Shown: positions 11,518 through 20,826 of the stretch, one piece after another
Numbering within the stretch: the first letter of the stretch is position 1
How the letters are laid out: every line of letters starts with the position of its first letter
Source of the DNA: Rhodanobacter humi
GTDB taxonomy: Bacteria > Pseudomonadota > Gammaproteobacteria > Xanthomonadales > Rhodanobacteraceae
DNA length: 64,000 nucleotides
NCBI RefSeq assembly: GCF_041107455.1
Contig: NZ_JBGBPY010000001.1
Coordinates: 3,906,001-3,970,000, forward strand
Direction of reading: 5' to 3'
Notes under the pieces: generated by a model
Told to the model about the DNA's origin: nothing
The model's input: only the letters and a program-made list of their open reading frames with translations
Databases searched by the model: none
Made by a program: the position numbers and the translations under genes

Positions 11518-13098
11518 ATGCACAACATCCACAGCGACAAGATCCTCATCCTCGACTTCGGCGCGCAGTACACGCAGCTGATCGCGCGGCGCGTGCGCGA
11601 GCTGGGCGTGTATTGCGAGATCTGGGCCTGGGACCACGAGCCGGCCGAGATCGCGGCGTTCGGCGCCAAGGGCATCATCCTGTCCGGCGGCCCGGAGTCG
11701 ACCACGCTGCCGGGTGCACCGAAGGCGCCGCAGGAAGTCTTTGATTCGGGCCTGCCGATCCTCGGCATCTGCTACGGCATGCAGACGCTGGCCGCGCAAC
11801 TGGGTGGTGCAACGGAAGCCGCCGACCAGCGCGAGTTCGGCCATGCCGAAGTCGACATCGTGGCGAAGAGCCGGCTGTTCGACGGCCTCAGCGACCACGC
11901 TGGTGCGCACAAGCTCGACGTGTGGATGAGTCATGGCGACCACGTCAGCAAGGCGCCGCCGGGCTTCGTCGTCACCGGTGCCACCGACCGCATCCCCGTC
12001 GCCGTGATGGAGAACGTGGACAAGCGCTGGTACGGCGTGCAGTTCCATCCCGAGGTCACGCACACGAAGCAGGGCAGTGCGCTGCTCAAGCGCTTCGTCA
12101 CCGAGATCTGCGGCTGCGCCACCCTGTGGACGGCGGCGAACATCATCGAGGACCAGATCGCCCGCGTGCGCACGCAGGTCGGCAGCGACCACGTGCTGCT
12201 CGGCCTCTCCGGCGGCGTGGATTCCTCGGTGGTCGCCGCGCTGCTGCACAAGGCCATCGGCGACCAGCTCACCTGCGTGTTCGTCGACACCGGCCTGCTG
12301 CGCTGGCAGGAAGGCGACCAGGTCATGGCCACCATGGCCGAGCACATGGGCGTGAAGGTCATTCGCGTCAACGCCGCCGAGCGCTACTTCAGCGCGCTGG
12401 AAGGCGTGGCCGACCCGGAGGCCAAGCGCAAGATCATCGGCCGCCTGTTCGTGGAGATCTTCGACGAAGAGTCCGCCAAGGTCACCGCCGCCGGCCACGG
12501 CCAGGTGAAGTGGCTGGCGCAGGGCACGATCTATCCCGACGTAATCGAGTCGGCTGGCAGCAAGACCGGCAAGGCCCACGTCATCAAGAGCCACCACAAC
12601 GTGGGCGGCCTGCCCGAGCACATGAAGCTCAAGCTGGTCGAGCCGCTGCGCGAGCTGTTCAAGGACGAGGTGCGCCGCATCGGCGTGGAGCTCGGCCTGC
12701 CGCGCGCCATGGTCTACCGCCATCCGTTCCCCGGCCCCGGCCTGGGCGTGCGCATCCTGGGCGAGGTGAAGCCGGAGTACGCCGAACTGCTGGCCCGCGC
12801 CGACGCGATCTTCATCGAGGAGCTGCGCAAGGCGGATCTCTACGACCAGACCAGCCAGGCCTTCGCCGTGTTCCTGCCGGTGAAGTCGGTGGGCGTGGTG
12901 GGCGATGCGCGCGCCTACGAGTGGGTGATCGCGCTGCGCGCGGTGGAGACCATCGACTTCATGACCGCGCATTGGGCGCACCTGCCTTACGATTTTTTGG
13001 GCAAGGTGTCCAACCGCATCATCAACGAGCTGCGCGGCGTCTCCCGCGTGGTCTACGACATCAGCGGCAAACCGCCGGCCACCATCGAATGGGAATAA
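11518..13098 (+). CDS. guaA: GMP synthase (glutamine-hydrolysing)
   Basis: GuaA converts XMP to GMP using ATP and glutamine. The 526-aa protein has an N-terminal glutamine amidotransferase domain (nucleophile Cys85 in GICYGM; His-Glu of the triad in QFHPEV), an ATP pyrophosphatase domain (PP-loop [10 protein letters not shown]) and the C-terminal dimerisation domain ending TIEWE. The frame is open back to 11473 inside the repeat, but homology begins at [15 protein letters not shown], so ATG 11518 was chosen. The last codons form one end of an integrated island: the sequence at 13083-13094 is duplicated at 17040-17051. Confidence 0.98.
   Translation: MHNIHSDKILILDFGAQYTQLIARRVRELGVYCEIWAWDHEPAEIAAFGAKGIILSGGPESTTLPGAPKAPQEVFDSGLPILGICYGMQTLAAQLGGATEAADQREFGHAEVDIVAKSRLFDGLSDHAGAHKLDVWMSHGDHVSKAPPGFVVTGATDRIPVAVMENVDKRWYGVQFHPEVTHTKQGSALLKRFVTEICGCATLWTAANIIEDQIARVRTQVGSDHVLLGLSGGVDSSVVAALLHKAIGDQLTCVFVDTGLLRWQEGDQVMATMAEHMGVKVIRVNAAERYFSALEGVADPEAKRKIIGRLFVEIFDEESAKVTAAGHGQVKWLAQGTIYPDVIESAGSKTGKAHVIKSHHNVGGLPEHMKLKLVEPLRELFKDEVRRIGVELGLPRAMVYRHPFPGPGLGVRILGEVKPEYAELLARADAIFIEELRKADLYDQTSQAFAVFLPVKSVGVVGDARAYEWVIALRAVETIDFMTAHWAHLPYDFLGKVSNRIINELRGVSRVVYDISGKPPATIEWE
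13083..13094 (+). repeat. guaA: attL-like core in the guaA 3' end
   Basis: CATCGAATGGGA, encoding the last residues of GuaA (IEWE), occurs again at 17040-17051. The following bases (ATAA here, GTAG there) still encode a stop codon in both copies. The duplication is what site-specific integration into the gene end leaves behind. Confidence 0.8.
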
Positions 13099-13214
13099 TT
13101 CTAAGGTCGGTCCGCACCGTTCAACGACGAGCAACGAACCGGCCTTTTCCCTTGTTGGACATCGAGTTATCGTCCCTTGACGATCCGCATCGTTCAACCA
13201 AGAACAGTGGGCAA

Positions 13215-13304
13215 TGACGGTATTTCTGGCGGTAGTTTTTCGGTGCCTTAAAAATCCGTCCGCGATACCGTCAGGGTGGGCCTGACAGTACGGGCGACGG
13301 TATC
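13215..13304. other. left cluster of ATACCGTC repeats (candidate integrase arm sites)
   Basis: Three copies of the octamer-decamer ATACCGTC(A/G) occur here: 13215-13223 (- strand), 13265-13274 (+) and 13296-13303 (-). Two further copies flank the other end at 16805-16814 and 16838-16847. The 12-mer GATACCGTCAGG is identical at 13264-13275 and 16804-16815. Repeats of this kind next to both attachment sites are expected of integrase arm-type sites. Confidence 0.55.
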
Positions 13305-13318
13305 AAGGACACCGCGCC

Positions 13319-13696
13319 ATGACCTTCGAAAGCCCCGCCGCACCTAGCTTTGCCGCCGTTCCTGACGATCCCGCCGTCGCCGGCATGCCGCCTGCGCAAG
13401 CCCCGCGCTCCCGCCAGAAAGCTGCGCCGCTCACCGATACCGCCCTCAAGGCGCTCAAGCCGCGGGACAAGGCCTACAAGGTCACCGACGCCGCCGGCCT
13501 GTACGTGGTCGTCTCGCCTACGGGCGCCAAGTCCTTCCGCTACGACTACCGGCACGGCGTGGCGGACAGCGATCCGTCGAAGCCCGGGCGCTGGACACTG
13601 ACCATCGGCCGGTACGAGCCGGGCACGCCGAACCGCAGCGACGCCGACCTGCAGGCGCTGGAGTACGGCGCGACGCTGTCACTCACCGCGTCGTGA
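13319..13696 (+). pseudogene. P4-type tyrosine integrase, N-terminal fragment
   Basis: The 125-aa reading frame contains only the N-terminal arm-binding domain (DUF4102/Arm-DNA-bind_3 type) of a P4-like integrase: LTDTALKALKPRDKAYKVTD, LYVVVSPTGAKSFRYDYR and WTLTIGRYEPG. Intact enzymes are about 400 aa with a core-binding and a catalytic R-H-R-Y domain; all of that is missing, and the frame ends ...GATLSLTAS where unrelated phage sequence begins. A deletion that fused the 5' end of the integrase to other phage DNA explains this. The orientation, directly after the attachment site, is normal for such integrases. Confidence 0.75.
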
Positions 13697-14001
13697 ACGT
13701 CATCGAGTTCACGCCGACAGGTCGGCCAGCGCAGCCGGGAATCGAAGTTCCCCGTGATCTGGTTGTGCAGTTCGGGAAGCGCAAAGGCCTTTCTGTCTCC
13801 TGGATCGCCAAGAACGACCTTTCCTATGCGCTGTGGTTGATGTCCCAGGGCTTCATGCGCAGAACGCAACCGCAGCTCTGGCTGTGCCTGCGCAGGCACG
13901 TCGTCCGCGTGCTCAGCGACCAGGAAGCCGACCACGACGCGAGGCGGTTCTGCTGGCGGACCTGTGCGCGTTCACCTGGCGGCTGCAGGGCAATGGCCTG
14001 A
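13693..14001 (+). CDS. short protein with ExoX-C-like fold, probable remnant
   Basis: The 102-aa frame overlaps the integrase stub by 4 bp. Residues about 22-70 (LVVQFGKRKGLSVSWIAKND, then LSYALWLMSQGF) resemble the small FGK.KG...WI....YL.WL domain found at the C terminus of ExoX-like proteins and in stand-alone phage proteins. The C-terminal third is unlike the family and overlaps a terminase fragment in another frame. It may therefore be a truncated gene whose last part is junction sequence. Function is unknown. Confidence 0.4.
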   Translation: MNVIEFTPTGRPAQPGIEVPRDLVVQFGKRKGLSVSWIAKNDLSYALWLMSQGFMRRTQPQLWLCLRRHVVRVLSDQEADHDARRFCWRTCARSPGGCRAMA

Positions 14002-14192
14002 TCCGGGTCGAGAGCCGCGACGAGGTCATCAAGCGCATTGGCAGGTCGCCGGACTACGCCAGCGCGGCGCTACTCGCGCTGATCGACACGCCGAAGTCCG
14101 GCACGCTGCTGGGCCTGGGCGACAAGAAGCGCGGGGGCGACTATGACCCGCTGGAGCAGATGGACCGGGAGATGGGGCAGGGGCGCCTTTGA
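13947..14192 (+). pseudogene. phage terminase large subunit, C-terminal fragment
   Basis: In the third frame about 80 residues can be read that match the end of large terminase subunits: LADLCAFTWRLQGNGLIRVE followed by SRDEVIKRIGRSPDYASAAL. The motif (V/I)ES+..I.KR.GRSPD..DA is characteristic of that position. No start codon or upstream ATPase domain is present, so this is a remnant. It shows that part of a tailed phage genome was once between the attachment sites. Confidence 0.55.
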
Positions 14193-14229
14193 TACATAAT
14201 ATTTTTGGAGGTATTAGATTAGTGGTGCG

Positions 14230-14625
14230 CTACTTCACCAAAGCTATTATGCAGGCAGAAATTAGCCAAATTGCGCTAGCGCCAGCAAGTATCTGCTTTG
14301 CGTAGAAGAAAATGTCACGAAGCCAATCATCAGGGTATTTCATCTCGTTCAAGTCGGCTTTTATGGCAGCGTTCCGCCTTCTCATAATTCGAAAATATGC
14401 AATGCAATATTGGATCATGTCTAGGAGTAGCGCGGAAAGCGCAAACTCTGCGATTGCTAATAACTCTCCCTTAGGAATTTTTCCTAGTAGCGCTGGTGAG
14501 TCCTTGCCGCCAGATAAGAACAGCCACGTCACCGCGAGGACGCCAAGGGAGTTGATCCTCACTTGCGCCGAAATTTGAGCGCTGAGGATGTCGAGTCGCT
14601 GTCCTGCTTCCTTTAGAGTCGCCAT
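14230..14625 (-). CDS. small membrane protein of the guaA island, function unknown
   Basis: A 131-aa protein not recognised from any family. It begins with an amphipathic helix (MATLKEAGQRLDILSAQISA) and has three hydrophobic stretches: near residues 25-38 (NSLGVLAVTWLFLS), 52-76 (LLAIAEFALSALLLDMIQYC) and 108-129 (ILAGASAIWLISACIIALV). ATG 14625 is preceded by GAG ten bases upstream; a TTG at 14649 would add eight residues. Base composition is markedly AT-richer than the chromosome, which fits a horizontal origin. It is the most distal gene of the - strand cargo run behind the H1-like, SieB-like and Mrr-like genes. Confidence 0.6.
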   Translation of the reverse strand: MATLKEAGQRLDILSAQISAQVRINSLGVLAVTWLFLSGGKDSPALLGKIPKGELLAIAEFALSALLLDMIQYCIAYFRIMRRRNAAIKADLNEMKYPDDWLRDIFFYAKQILAGASAIWLISACIIALVK

Positions 14626-14749
14626 AATCAGTTTTCTCGCTTCTCCCAATAGGCAATTCTACGTGTATTCCTCGATGCTTGTTTCCGTAGGACTGCGCTG
14701 CGGCAGTGCGCAGCGCAGTCCCATTTGCTCTTGATCATTCCGCTACTCG

Positions 14750-15097
14750 TTACACTGATTTCTTGGCTGCTGGCTTTTTAGCCACAGCCTTCTTGGCTAC
14801 CCGTTTCTTCGCTGCAGCCTTCTTGGCCGCCGCCTTCTTGGCTGCGGGTTTCCTCGCCACAACCTTCTTCGCTGCAGGCTTCTTGGCTACCCGTTTCTTC
14901 GCTGCAGCCTTCTTGGCCGCCGCCTTCTTGGCTGCTGCCGGCTTCCTCGCCGCTGTCCGCTTCGCCGCCTTCTTCGGTCTCGTACCAGCGGTGACCGTCT
15001 GCGAGCGTTTTACCTTACGAGGTTTTGCGGGGTCGGTGGCTTCATCAGCGACGAGCGGGCCACCCCAATCATCGTCACCGGTATCAATTGAACTCAT
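14750..15097 (-). CDS. histone H1-like lysine/alanine-rich DNA-binding protein
   Basis: The 115-aa protein has an acidic N terminus ([20 protein letters not shown]) followed from about residue 40 by near-perfect repeats of AAKK, KPAAKK and KKRVAKK, like the C-terminal tail of eukaryotic histone H1 and bacterial H1-like proteins (AlgP, HctB type). Such tails bind DNA non-specifically. At the DNA level it contains a 57-bp direct repeat. It lies between a membrane-protein gene and the SieB-like gene within the island. Role in the island is unknown; chromatin-like silencing or protection of DNA are possibilities only. Confidence 0.7.
   Translation of the reverse strand: MSSIDTGDDDWGGPLVADEATDPAKPRKVKRSQTVTAGTRPKKAAKRTAARKPAAAKKAAAKKAAAKKRVAKKPAAKKVVARKPAAKKAAAKKAAAKKRVAKKAVAKKPAAKKSV
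14789..14935. repeat. 57-bp direct repeat inside the H1-like gene
   Basis: Positions 14789-14845 and 14879-14935 are identical, at a 90-bp period, in frame (30 codons). The repeat encodes AAAKK/KRVAKK units and allows expansion or contraction of the tail by slippage. Confidence 0.8.
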
Positions 15098-15204
15098 TCT
15101 GCCCCTCCGTTCCCTTGTGATTGAGCCAAGAAATCGAACTTGATGCTTTATGTCATCGACAGCGAGCTTGGAAACTTCCGCTCGGTTGTGAGCCAGTGCT
15201 TAGG

Positions 15205-15750
15205 TTAGATGCCGTCGAAATGGCTTCGGTCTGTCCGATAGGTGTTGGTTGACCCTTGGAGCACTTCTGGATGAGCGCTGATGAACATCAGAGCCTCGTC
15301 CGTGATGTTATGGTCGAATCCCGAAAGGAGGCTCCCCTGATTTGCAGCGCGATAAATAACGCCACTCATTACTAAGCCGTTTACGGTGCCGTCGTCGATC
15401 TTTAAGCGATTGGATCGGGTGTTCTTGGCGAGGTAGTACCGGAGTATTTGCTTTTCGCCCTCGGTGAGGTCGTATAGGCGATCGTGCAGGCGCGCCCGTC
15501 GCTTTCTCTCCTGCCTCGCTTGCTGAAACGCGTTGATGGGGATCAGAGCAATCCAGACACTCAGCGTGCTTAGGCTTGCGATGAGGGTGACGCCGAACCA
15601 TCCGCGATATGAATGGATAACGCCATCTAAGCCGAGAGTGCGCTGCGTACTTTCCGGTAGGAAAACAAGCAGCCCGGCTCCGAGCGCGATCGCTACTAGG
15701 TATCGCGGCGCCAGTTTGAGGAATTCGATCAACCCCTTCCAAACGTCCAT
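15205..15750 (-). CDS. superinfection exclusion B (SieB) family protein
   Basis: SieB proteins, first known from phages lambda and P22, sit in the inner membrane and abort infection by other phages. The 181-aa product shows the family layout: LKLAPRYLVAIALGAGLLVF (first span, residues about 10-32) followed by LPES, a second span near residues 52-72 (WFGVTLIASLSTLSVWIALI), a basic stretch (ARQERKRRARLHDR) and the conserved C-terminal domain LTEGEKQILRYYLAKN with DDGTVNGLVMSGVIYRAANQ. Start ATG 15750 has AGGGGG nine bases upstream; ATGs at 15774 and 15816 are less likely. In the island it probably works as phage defence. Confidence 0.75.
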   Translation of the reverse strand: MDVWKGLIEFLKLAPRYLVAIALGAGLLVFLPESTQRTLGLDGVIHSYRGWFGVTLIASLSTLSVWIALIPINAFQQARQERKRRARLHDRLYDLTEGEKQILRYYLAKNTRSNRLKIDDGTVNGLVMSGVIYRAANQGSLLSGFDHNITDEALMFISAHPEVLQGSTNTYRTDRSHFDGI

Positions 15751-15822
15751 GCTTAGCACCCCCTGAGGTTCCATTGTTGCACTTCTTTTTGCGCGCGCAA
15801 TCCTATGCGCGCCCATCGTCGG

Positions 15823-16743
15823 TCAGGTGCTGCCTAGGCCAAGATCGCGGCAGGAAACGAAGGCTTTGTTGGTCTCACCTGCACGGCGCAGCTTCTCCTC
15901 AAGCACTCGCACCAGGGAGAGCCGATTGTGCACGATCTCGTAGAGGTCCAGGCCGTCCATGCAGATGATGTTGGTTCGCCGGCCCGACCCGAACGCATCT
16001 AGCCCTTCCTGTGTGAACCCGGATTCGGAGATAAAGAGGCCACGGGCCCACTCCGCCTTGCCGCCTACCTTGCCCGAAAACGTCAGTAGATCAGCGACAC
16101 CAATGCGACCGCTGATCCATTTCGCCTCCACCAGATACACGTCGTTGTGCAATTTGAAGCTGCCGTCGATCTGCTCGCCTCGAAGCAGGAAAGCTCCGCG
16201 CGGCGCGAGATTGTAGGCGGCAAACAGCCCGGTCAAGAACTTTTCAAAATCAAGTCCGCGCTCCTGAGCCGGCAGTTTGGACGTTGTCATGAGCCGATCT
16301 TCTAGCTCCTTGCTGGCGGCCTCGGACAGGGTATGCGAGCCGGCAGGGTGCGCCGCCTGTGTGGCAGCTTCGGGAGCGCCTGTCAGTGAGGCCAGGAAAC
16401 CAGCGTCGAGCAGCTCTGGGATCTTGAACGATAGGCGAGGGAGGGTGGCGTTGAGCCGGTCAATCTCGGCGCGGGTAAGCGGCTCCTGTTTGTTCCGTCG
16501 CCAAGTCGTTGACTGGCGCACGATCACGAGAATCAGGGGGCAGAACTGGGAGCGCCGCTGGCCCAGGGTTCGCGTCAGCAGTTGCACGATGGCGGGACGC
16601 TTGCTGCCACCCGTCCAGAAAGCCGCAACATCGGCTTGCTGGGCTGCGAGAGGAAATGCTGTGTGGTTGTTGCCGCTGCCGGGCAGGAAGTTGTAGAGGA
16701 TGTCGGCCAGGTCCTCGACCGCCTGCGCCTCTCGGAAATCCAT
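15823..16743 (-). CDS. Mrr-like restriction endonuclease (PD-(D/E)xK)
   Basis: The 306-aa protein has a C-terminal nuclease domain of the Mrr_cat type: [20 protein letters not shown] (161-180), then [19 protein letters not shown], giving the catalytic Asp193, Glu206 and Lys208 of a D-xn-ExK centre, followed by [17 protein letters not shown]. The N-terminal half (1-150) is not recognised; it might detect the target. Mrr-type enzymes cut modified DNA or act as stand-alone defence nucleases; no methyltransferase is adjacent, in line with a type IV-like mode. ATG 16743 has GGAG nine bases upstream. It is the first gene of the - strand cargo run and leads into the SieB-like gene after 72 bp. Confidence 0.75.
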   Translation of the reverse strand: MDFREAQAVEDLADILYNFLPGSGNNHTAFPLAAQQADVAAFWTGGSKRPAIVQLLTRTLGQRRSQFCPLILVIVRQSTTWRRNKQEPLTRAEIDRLNATLPRLSFKIPELLDAGFLASLTGAPEAATQAAHPAGSHTLSEAASKELEDRLMTTSKLPAQERGLDFEKFLTGLFAAYNLAPRGAFLLRGEQIDGSFKLHNDVYLVEAKWISGRIGVADLLTFSGKVGGKAEWARGLFISESGFTQEGLDAFGSGRRTNIICMDGLDLYEIVHNRLSLVRVLEEKLRRAGETNKAFVSCRDLGLGST

Positions 16744-16803
16744 GGCGTCCGCTCCCCCAGCGATAGACGACTTGGCTGCTCTCGGTACCGTTAACTCCCC
16801 GCG

Positions 16804-16847
16804 GATACCGTCAGGCGAGCAGGGAGGCTACGGAAAAATACCGTCAG
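16804..16847. other. right cluster of ATACCGTC repeats (candidate integrase arm sites)
   Basis: GATACCGTCAGG at 16804-16815 and ATACCGTCAG at 16838-16847 match the repeats beside the left attachment site. The region 16744-17039 has no convincing gene; besides these repeats it holds an imperfect hairpin at 16985-17016. Confidence 0.55.
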
Positions 16848-16984
16848 ACTTCCCCCGATGTCACGGTTTCGGTTGAATCGTCTTCGAGGGGTCTCGTTTC
16901 ACCATCAACGATTCGGCCAGCCAGTCCCGAAAATTGCCGGTATCGGGTACAGTAGGCGGATGACAAAAGCTCACGCCCAGGCAG

Positions 16985-17602
<618 letters not shown>

Positions 17603-17691
17603 CGGTGGAGGATCAGCTGAGCTTTGTCGCTAATCAGGTTGGCTGTTGAAAAGCGCCTCGCTGGGATGACGAGCAAAACGGCTTCACACCT

Positions 17692-20600
17692 TCACACCTG
17701 CAGGCGATCACCCTCGCGCGCCACCAGGCCGTAGAGCACGGGCATCAGGAGCACGCCGATCACCAGTCGCGAAATCATGCCTGCGACGATCACCAGCGCG
17801 AACGGTCGCTGCGAATCGGTGCCCACGCCGGTGGCCAGCGCCGCGGGCAGCAGGCCGATCGCGGCGACCAGCGCGGTCATCGTGATCGGCCGCAGGCGCA
17901 GGATCGCCGCCTCGTGGATGGCCTTCTCCAGCGCCATGCCGCCAAGCCGCAACTCGTTGACGCAGGAGATGTAGACCACCGAGGTCAGCACCGAGACGCC
18001 GAACAGCACGATGAAGCCGATGCCGGAGGACACCGAAAACGGCGTGTCGGTGAGCCACAGCGCGAGGATGGCGCCGACCGGCGAGGTGAGCAGCACGCCC
18101 AGCACGGTGATGAACGGAAACTTGAAGTTGCCGTACAGCACGAACAACAGGCCGAAGATCACCAGCACGGTGAGCGGCAGGATCACGCCCATCTGCGCGC
18201 GCGAGGCGGTGTATTCCTTGTACTCGCCGCCCCAGTCCAGCCGGTAGCCCTGCGGCAGCTTCACCTTCTGCGCCACCTGCCGGATCGCCTCGCCCACGGT
18301 GCTGGCCAGGTCGCGTCCGGACACCGAGAACTGCACGCCGATGTAGCGCGAGTTGTCCTCGCGGTAGATGAAGGAGGCGCCGTTCTCGACCTTGATCCCG
18401 GCCAGTTCCTTCAGCGGCACCTGCTGGCCGCCCGGCGTCAGCACCGGGATGTCGCCGATCGCCTGCGGGTTGTCGCGGTACTGCTGCTGCAGCCGCACCA
18501 CCAGGTCGAACTGTTTCTCGCCCTGCACGACCTGGGTCGCCACGTCGCCGCCGACCGCCGCCTCGATCACGTTGTTGACGTCGGCCACGTTGAGTCCGTA
18601 GCGCGCGATGGCGGCGCGGTCGATGGTGATCGCGAGGTTGGGCTGGCCCAGCTCGTGCACCAGGGTGACATCGGCGATGCCGGGCACCTGCTGCATGGCT
18701 TCCTTGATCGCCTTGCCCTTGTCCTGCAGCGTCTTGAGGTCGGAGCCGTAGACCTTCACCGCCAGCGAACTCTTGAGGCCCGTCTCGGCCTCGTCCACCG
18801 CATCCTCGGCCGGCTGGGTGTAGTTGAAGTCGATGCCGGGGAAGACCTGCAGCTTCTTGTTGATCGCGGCGATCAGCGCCTGCTTGTCCTTGTACTGGCC
18901 GCCCCATTCGGCATAAGGCTTGAGGCCCACGAAGAACTCCACGTTGAAGAAGCCGGTGGAGTCGGTGCCGTCGTCGGGTCGGCCCAGCTCCGAGGTCACC
19001 GTGGTCACCACCGGGAAGGAGCGCAGGATGGCGCGGATCTTCGGGGTGATCTCGGCCGACTCCTTGAACGAGATGGTGTAGGGCATGGTGGCGCGCACCC
19101 ACAGCGCGCCCTCGTCCAGGTGCGGCATGAACTCGGCGCCGATGCGCGGCACCAGCAGCATCGAAAGCAGGAGCAGCACCGCCGGCACGGCCGCGGTGCG
19201 CCAGCGGTTCGCCATGCAGCGCGCCAGCGCTCGCGTGTAGAACGCCTGCAGCTTCTCGAAGATCGCGTTGCGCCGTTCGCGCACGCCCTTGCGCATGAAC
19301 AGCGCACACAGCACCGGCAGCAAAGTGAGCGTGACCAGCAGCGAGCCCACCAGGGCGAAGATCATGGTGTCGGCCATCGGCTTGAACAGCGTGCCGGACG
19401 GCCCGGTCAGCACGTAGATCGGCAGGAAGCTCGCCACGATCACCGCCATCGCATACACCAGCGGACGATCCACCTCCGATGCCGCGGTGCGGATCACTTC
19501 GCGGATGTCGTACCCGGTGCCCTGGCGCCTGGCCAGTTCGCGGAAGATGTTCTCCACCATGAAGATCGCGCCGTCCACCAGGATGCCGAAATCCACCGCG
19601 CCGATGGAGAGCAGGTTGGCCGAAGCGCCCTGCAGCTGGATGCAGACGAAGGCGAACAGCAGCGCCAGCGGTATCGTCACCGCCACGATCAGGCCGGCGC
19701 GGATGTCGTAGAGGAAGAAGATCAGCACCGCCACCACCAGCAGCATGCCGAGCAGCAGGTTGCGCTGCACGACGTGGGTGGTCTCGGCGATCAGGTCGCT
19801 GAGGTCGTAGAACGGGTGGATCTTCACGTCCGGCGGCAGCACGTGCTCGTTCAACTCGCGGGTCTTCGCCTCCACGCGCTGCAGCACGTCCTGGGTCTTC
19901 TGCCCGGTGAGCATCAGGATCACGCCTTCCACCGCGTCGTCCTGGCCCATGTAGCCGAATTCGCCGAGGCGCGGTGCGATGCCGGTGTCGACCTTGCCCA
20001 CATCCTTCACCAGCACCGGCGTGCCGTTGTGCACGGCCAGCACGATGTTGCCGATGTCCTCCAGCGTCTGGATGCGGCCCAGCCCGCGCACGTAGAAGAA
20101 CTGGCCGCCCTGGGTGTAGAAGCCGCCGCCGGCATTGCCGTTGTTCGCCGCGATCGCCGCTTCCACCTGGCTTACCGACAGGCCTTGCGCGGCGATCTTC
20201 GCGGGGTCGAGCTGCACCTGATACTGCATGTTGCCGCCGCCGAACGCGGAGTCGTCGGCCACGCCGGGCACCGAGCGGTACTGCGGCGCGATCACCCAGT
20301 CCTCCAGCGTCTTCAGCTCCATCGGCGAGCGATCGGTGCTCTCGAGCACGTAGCGGTAGATCAGCCCCGACGGCGAAGACAGCGGCGACATCGAGGGCGC
20401 GACGCCAGTGGGCAGGGTGATGCCGCCCAGCCGGTTGAACACGCGCTGGCGCGCCCAGTAGTTGTCGGTGCCGTCGTTGAAGGTGAGGGTGACGTCGGAG
20501 AGGCCGTACAGCGAGATCGAGCGCTTCACCGAAAGTTTCGGGATGCCGTTCATGCCCAGCTCGACCGGCACCGTGATCAGCCGCTCCACTTCCTCGGCGG

Positions 20601-20826
20601 AATGCCCCGGCCACTGCGTGATGATCTCCACCATCGGCGGCGAGAGATCGGGGTAGGCATCCATCGGCAGGCGCTTCAGCGCCCAGATGCCGGCACCGAC
20701 CACGAGCGCGGTGAGCAGCACGATCAGCAGGCGCTGCTCCAGCGCGAACGCCACGATGCGGTTGATGAGGGAGGCCGGACGCGCGCCGGGTGGCGGCGTC
20801 GACTCGTTCAATGGGGTCTGGTTCAT
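17692..20826 (-). CDS. heavy-metal efflux RND transporter, inner-membrane pump (CzcA/CusA family)
   Basis: This is the proton-driven pump of a tripartite efflux system for metal cations. The 1044-aa protein has the RND layout of 12 spans and two large periplasmic loops. The TM4 signature is DFGILVDGAIFMVEN, i.e. DFGxxxDGAxxMVEN, the form found in pumps for divalent cations (Zn/Co/Cd type) rather than the Cu/Ag type; this is an inference on specificity. The N terminus reads INRIVAFALEQRLLIVLLTA and periplasmic motifs such as QWPGHSAEEVERLITVPVE are present. Start ATG 20826 overlaps the stop of the fusion-protein gene (ATGA). Last gene of the operon; no terminator seen. Confidence 0.93.
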   Translation of the reverse strand: MNQTPLNESTPPPGARPASLINRIVAFALEQRLLIVLLTALVVGAGIWALKRLPMDAYPDLSPPMVEIITQWPGHSAEEVERLITVPVELGMNGIPKLSVKRSISLYGLSDVTLTFNDGTDNYWARQRVFNRLGGITLPTGVAPSMSPLSSPSGLIYRYVLESTDRSPMELKTLEDWVIAPQYRSVPGVADDSAFGGGNMQYQVQLDPAKIAAQGLSVSQVEAAIAANNGNAGGGFYTQGGQFFYVRGLGRIQTLEDIGNIVLAVHNGTPVLVKDVGKVDTGIAPRLGEFGYMGQDDAVEGVILMLTGQKTQDVLQRVEAKTRELNEHVLPPDVKIHPFYDLSDLIAETTHVVQRNLLLGMLLVVAVLIFFLYDIRAGLIVAVTIPLALLFAFVCIQLQGASANLLSIGAVDFGILVDGAIFMVENIFRELARRQGTGYDIREVIRTAASEVDRPLVYAMAVIVASFLPIYVLTGPSGTLFKPMADTMIFALVGSLLVTLTLLPVLCALFMRKGVRERRNAIFEKLQAFYTRALARCMANRWRTAAVPAVLLLLSMLLVPRIGAEFMPHLDEGALWVRATMPYTISFKESAEITPKIRAILRSFPVVTTVTSELGRPDDGTDSTGFFNVEFFVGLKPYAEWGGQYKDKQALIAAINKKLQVFPGIDFNYTQPAEDAVDEAETGLKSSLAVKVYGSDLKTLQDKGKAIKEAMQQVPGIADVTLVHELGQPNLAITIDRAAIARYGLNVADVNNVIEAAVGGDVATQVVQGEKQFDLVVRLQQQYRDNPQAIGDIPVLTPGGQQVPLKELAGIKVENGASFIYREDNSRYIGVQFSVSGRDLASTVGEAIRQVAQKVKLPQGYRLDWGGEYKEYTASRAQMGVILPLTVLVIFGLLFVLYGNFKFPFITVLGVLLTSPVGAILALWLTDTPFSVSSGIGFIVLFGVSVLTSVVYISCVNELRLGGMALEKAIHEAAILRLRPITMTALVAAIGLLPAALATGVGTDSQRPFALVIVAGMISRLVIGVLLMPVLYGLVAREGDRLQV

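Noticed and set aside
14700-15000. Short tandem DNA units around 14760-14960 as a possible CRISPR array or satellite.
   Set aside because: The units have no unique spacers and follow the codon pattern of Lys/Ala repeats in the H1-like gene. No CRISPR array was seen in the window.
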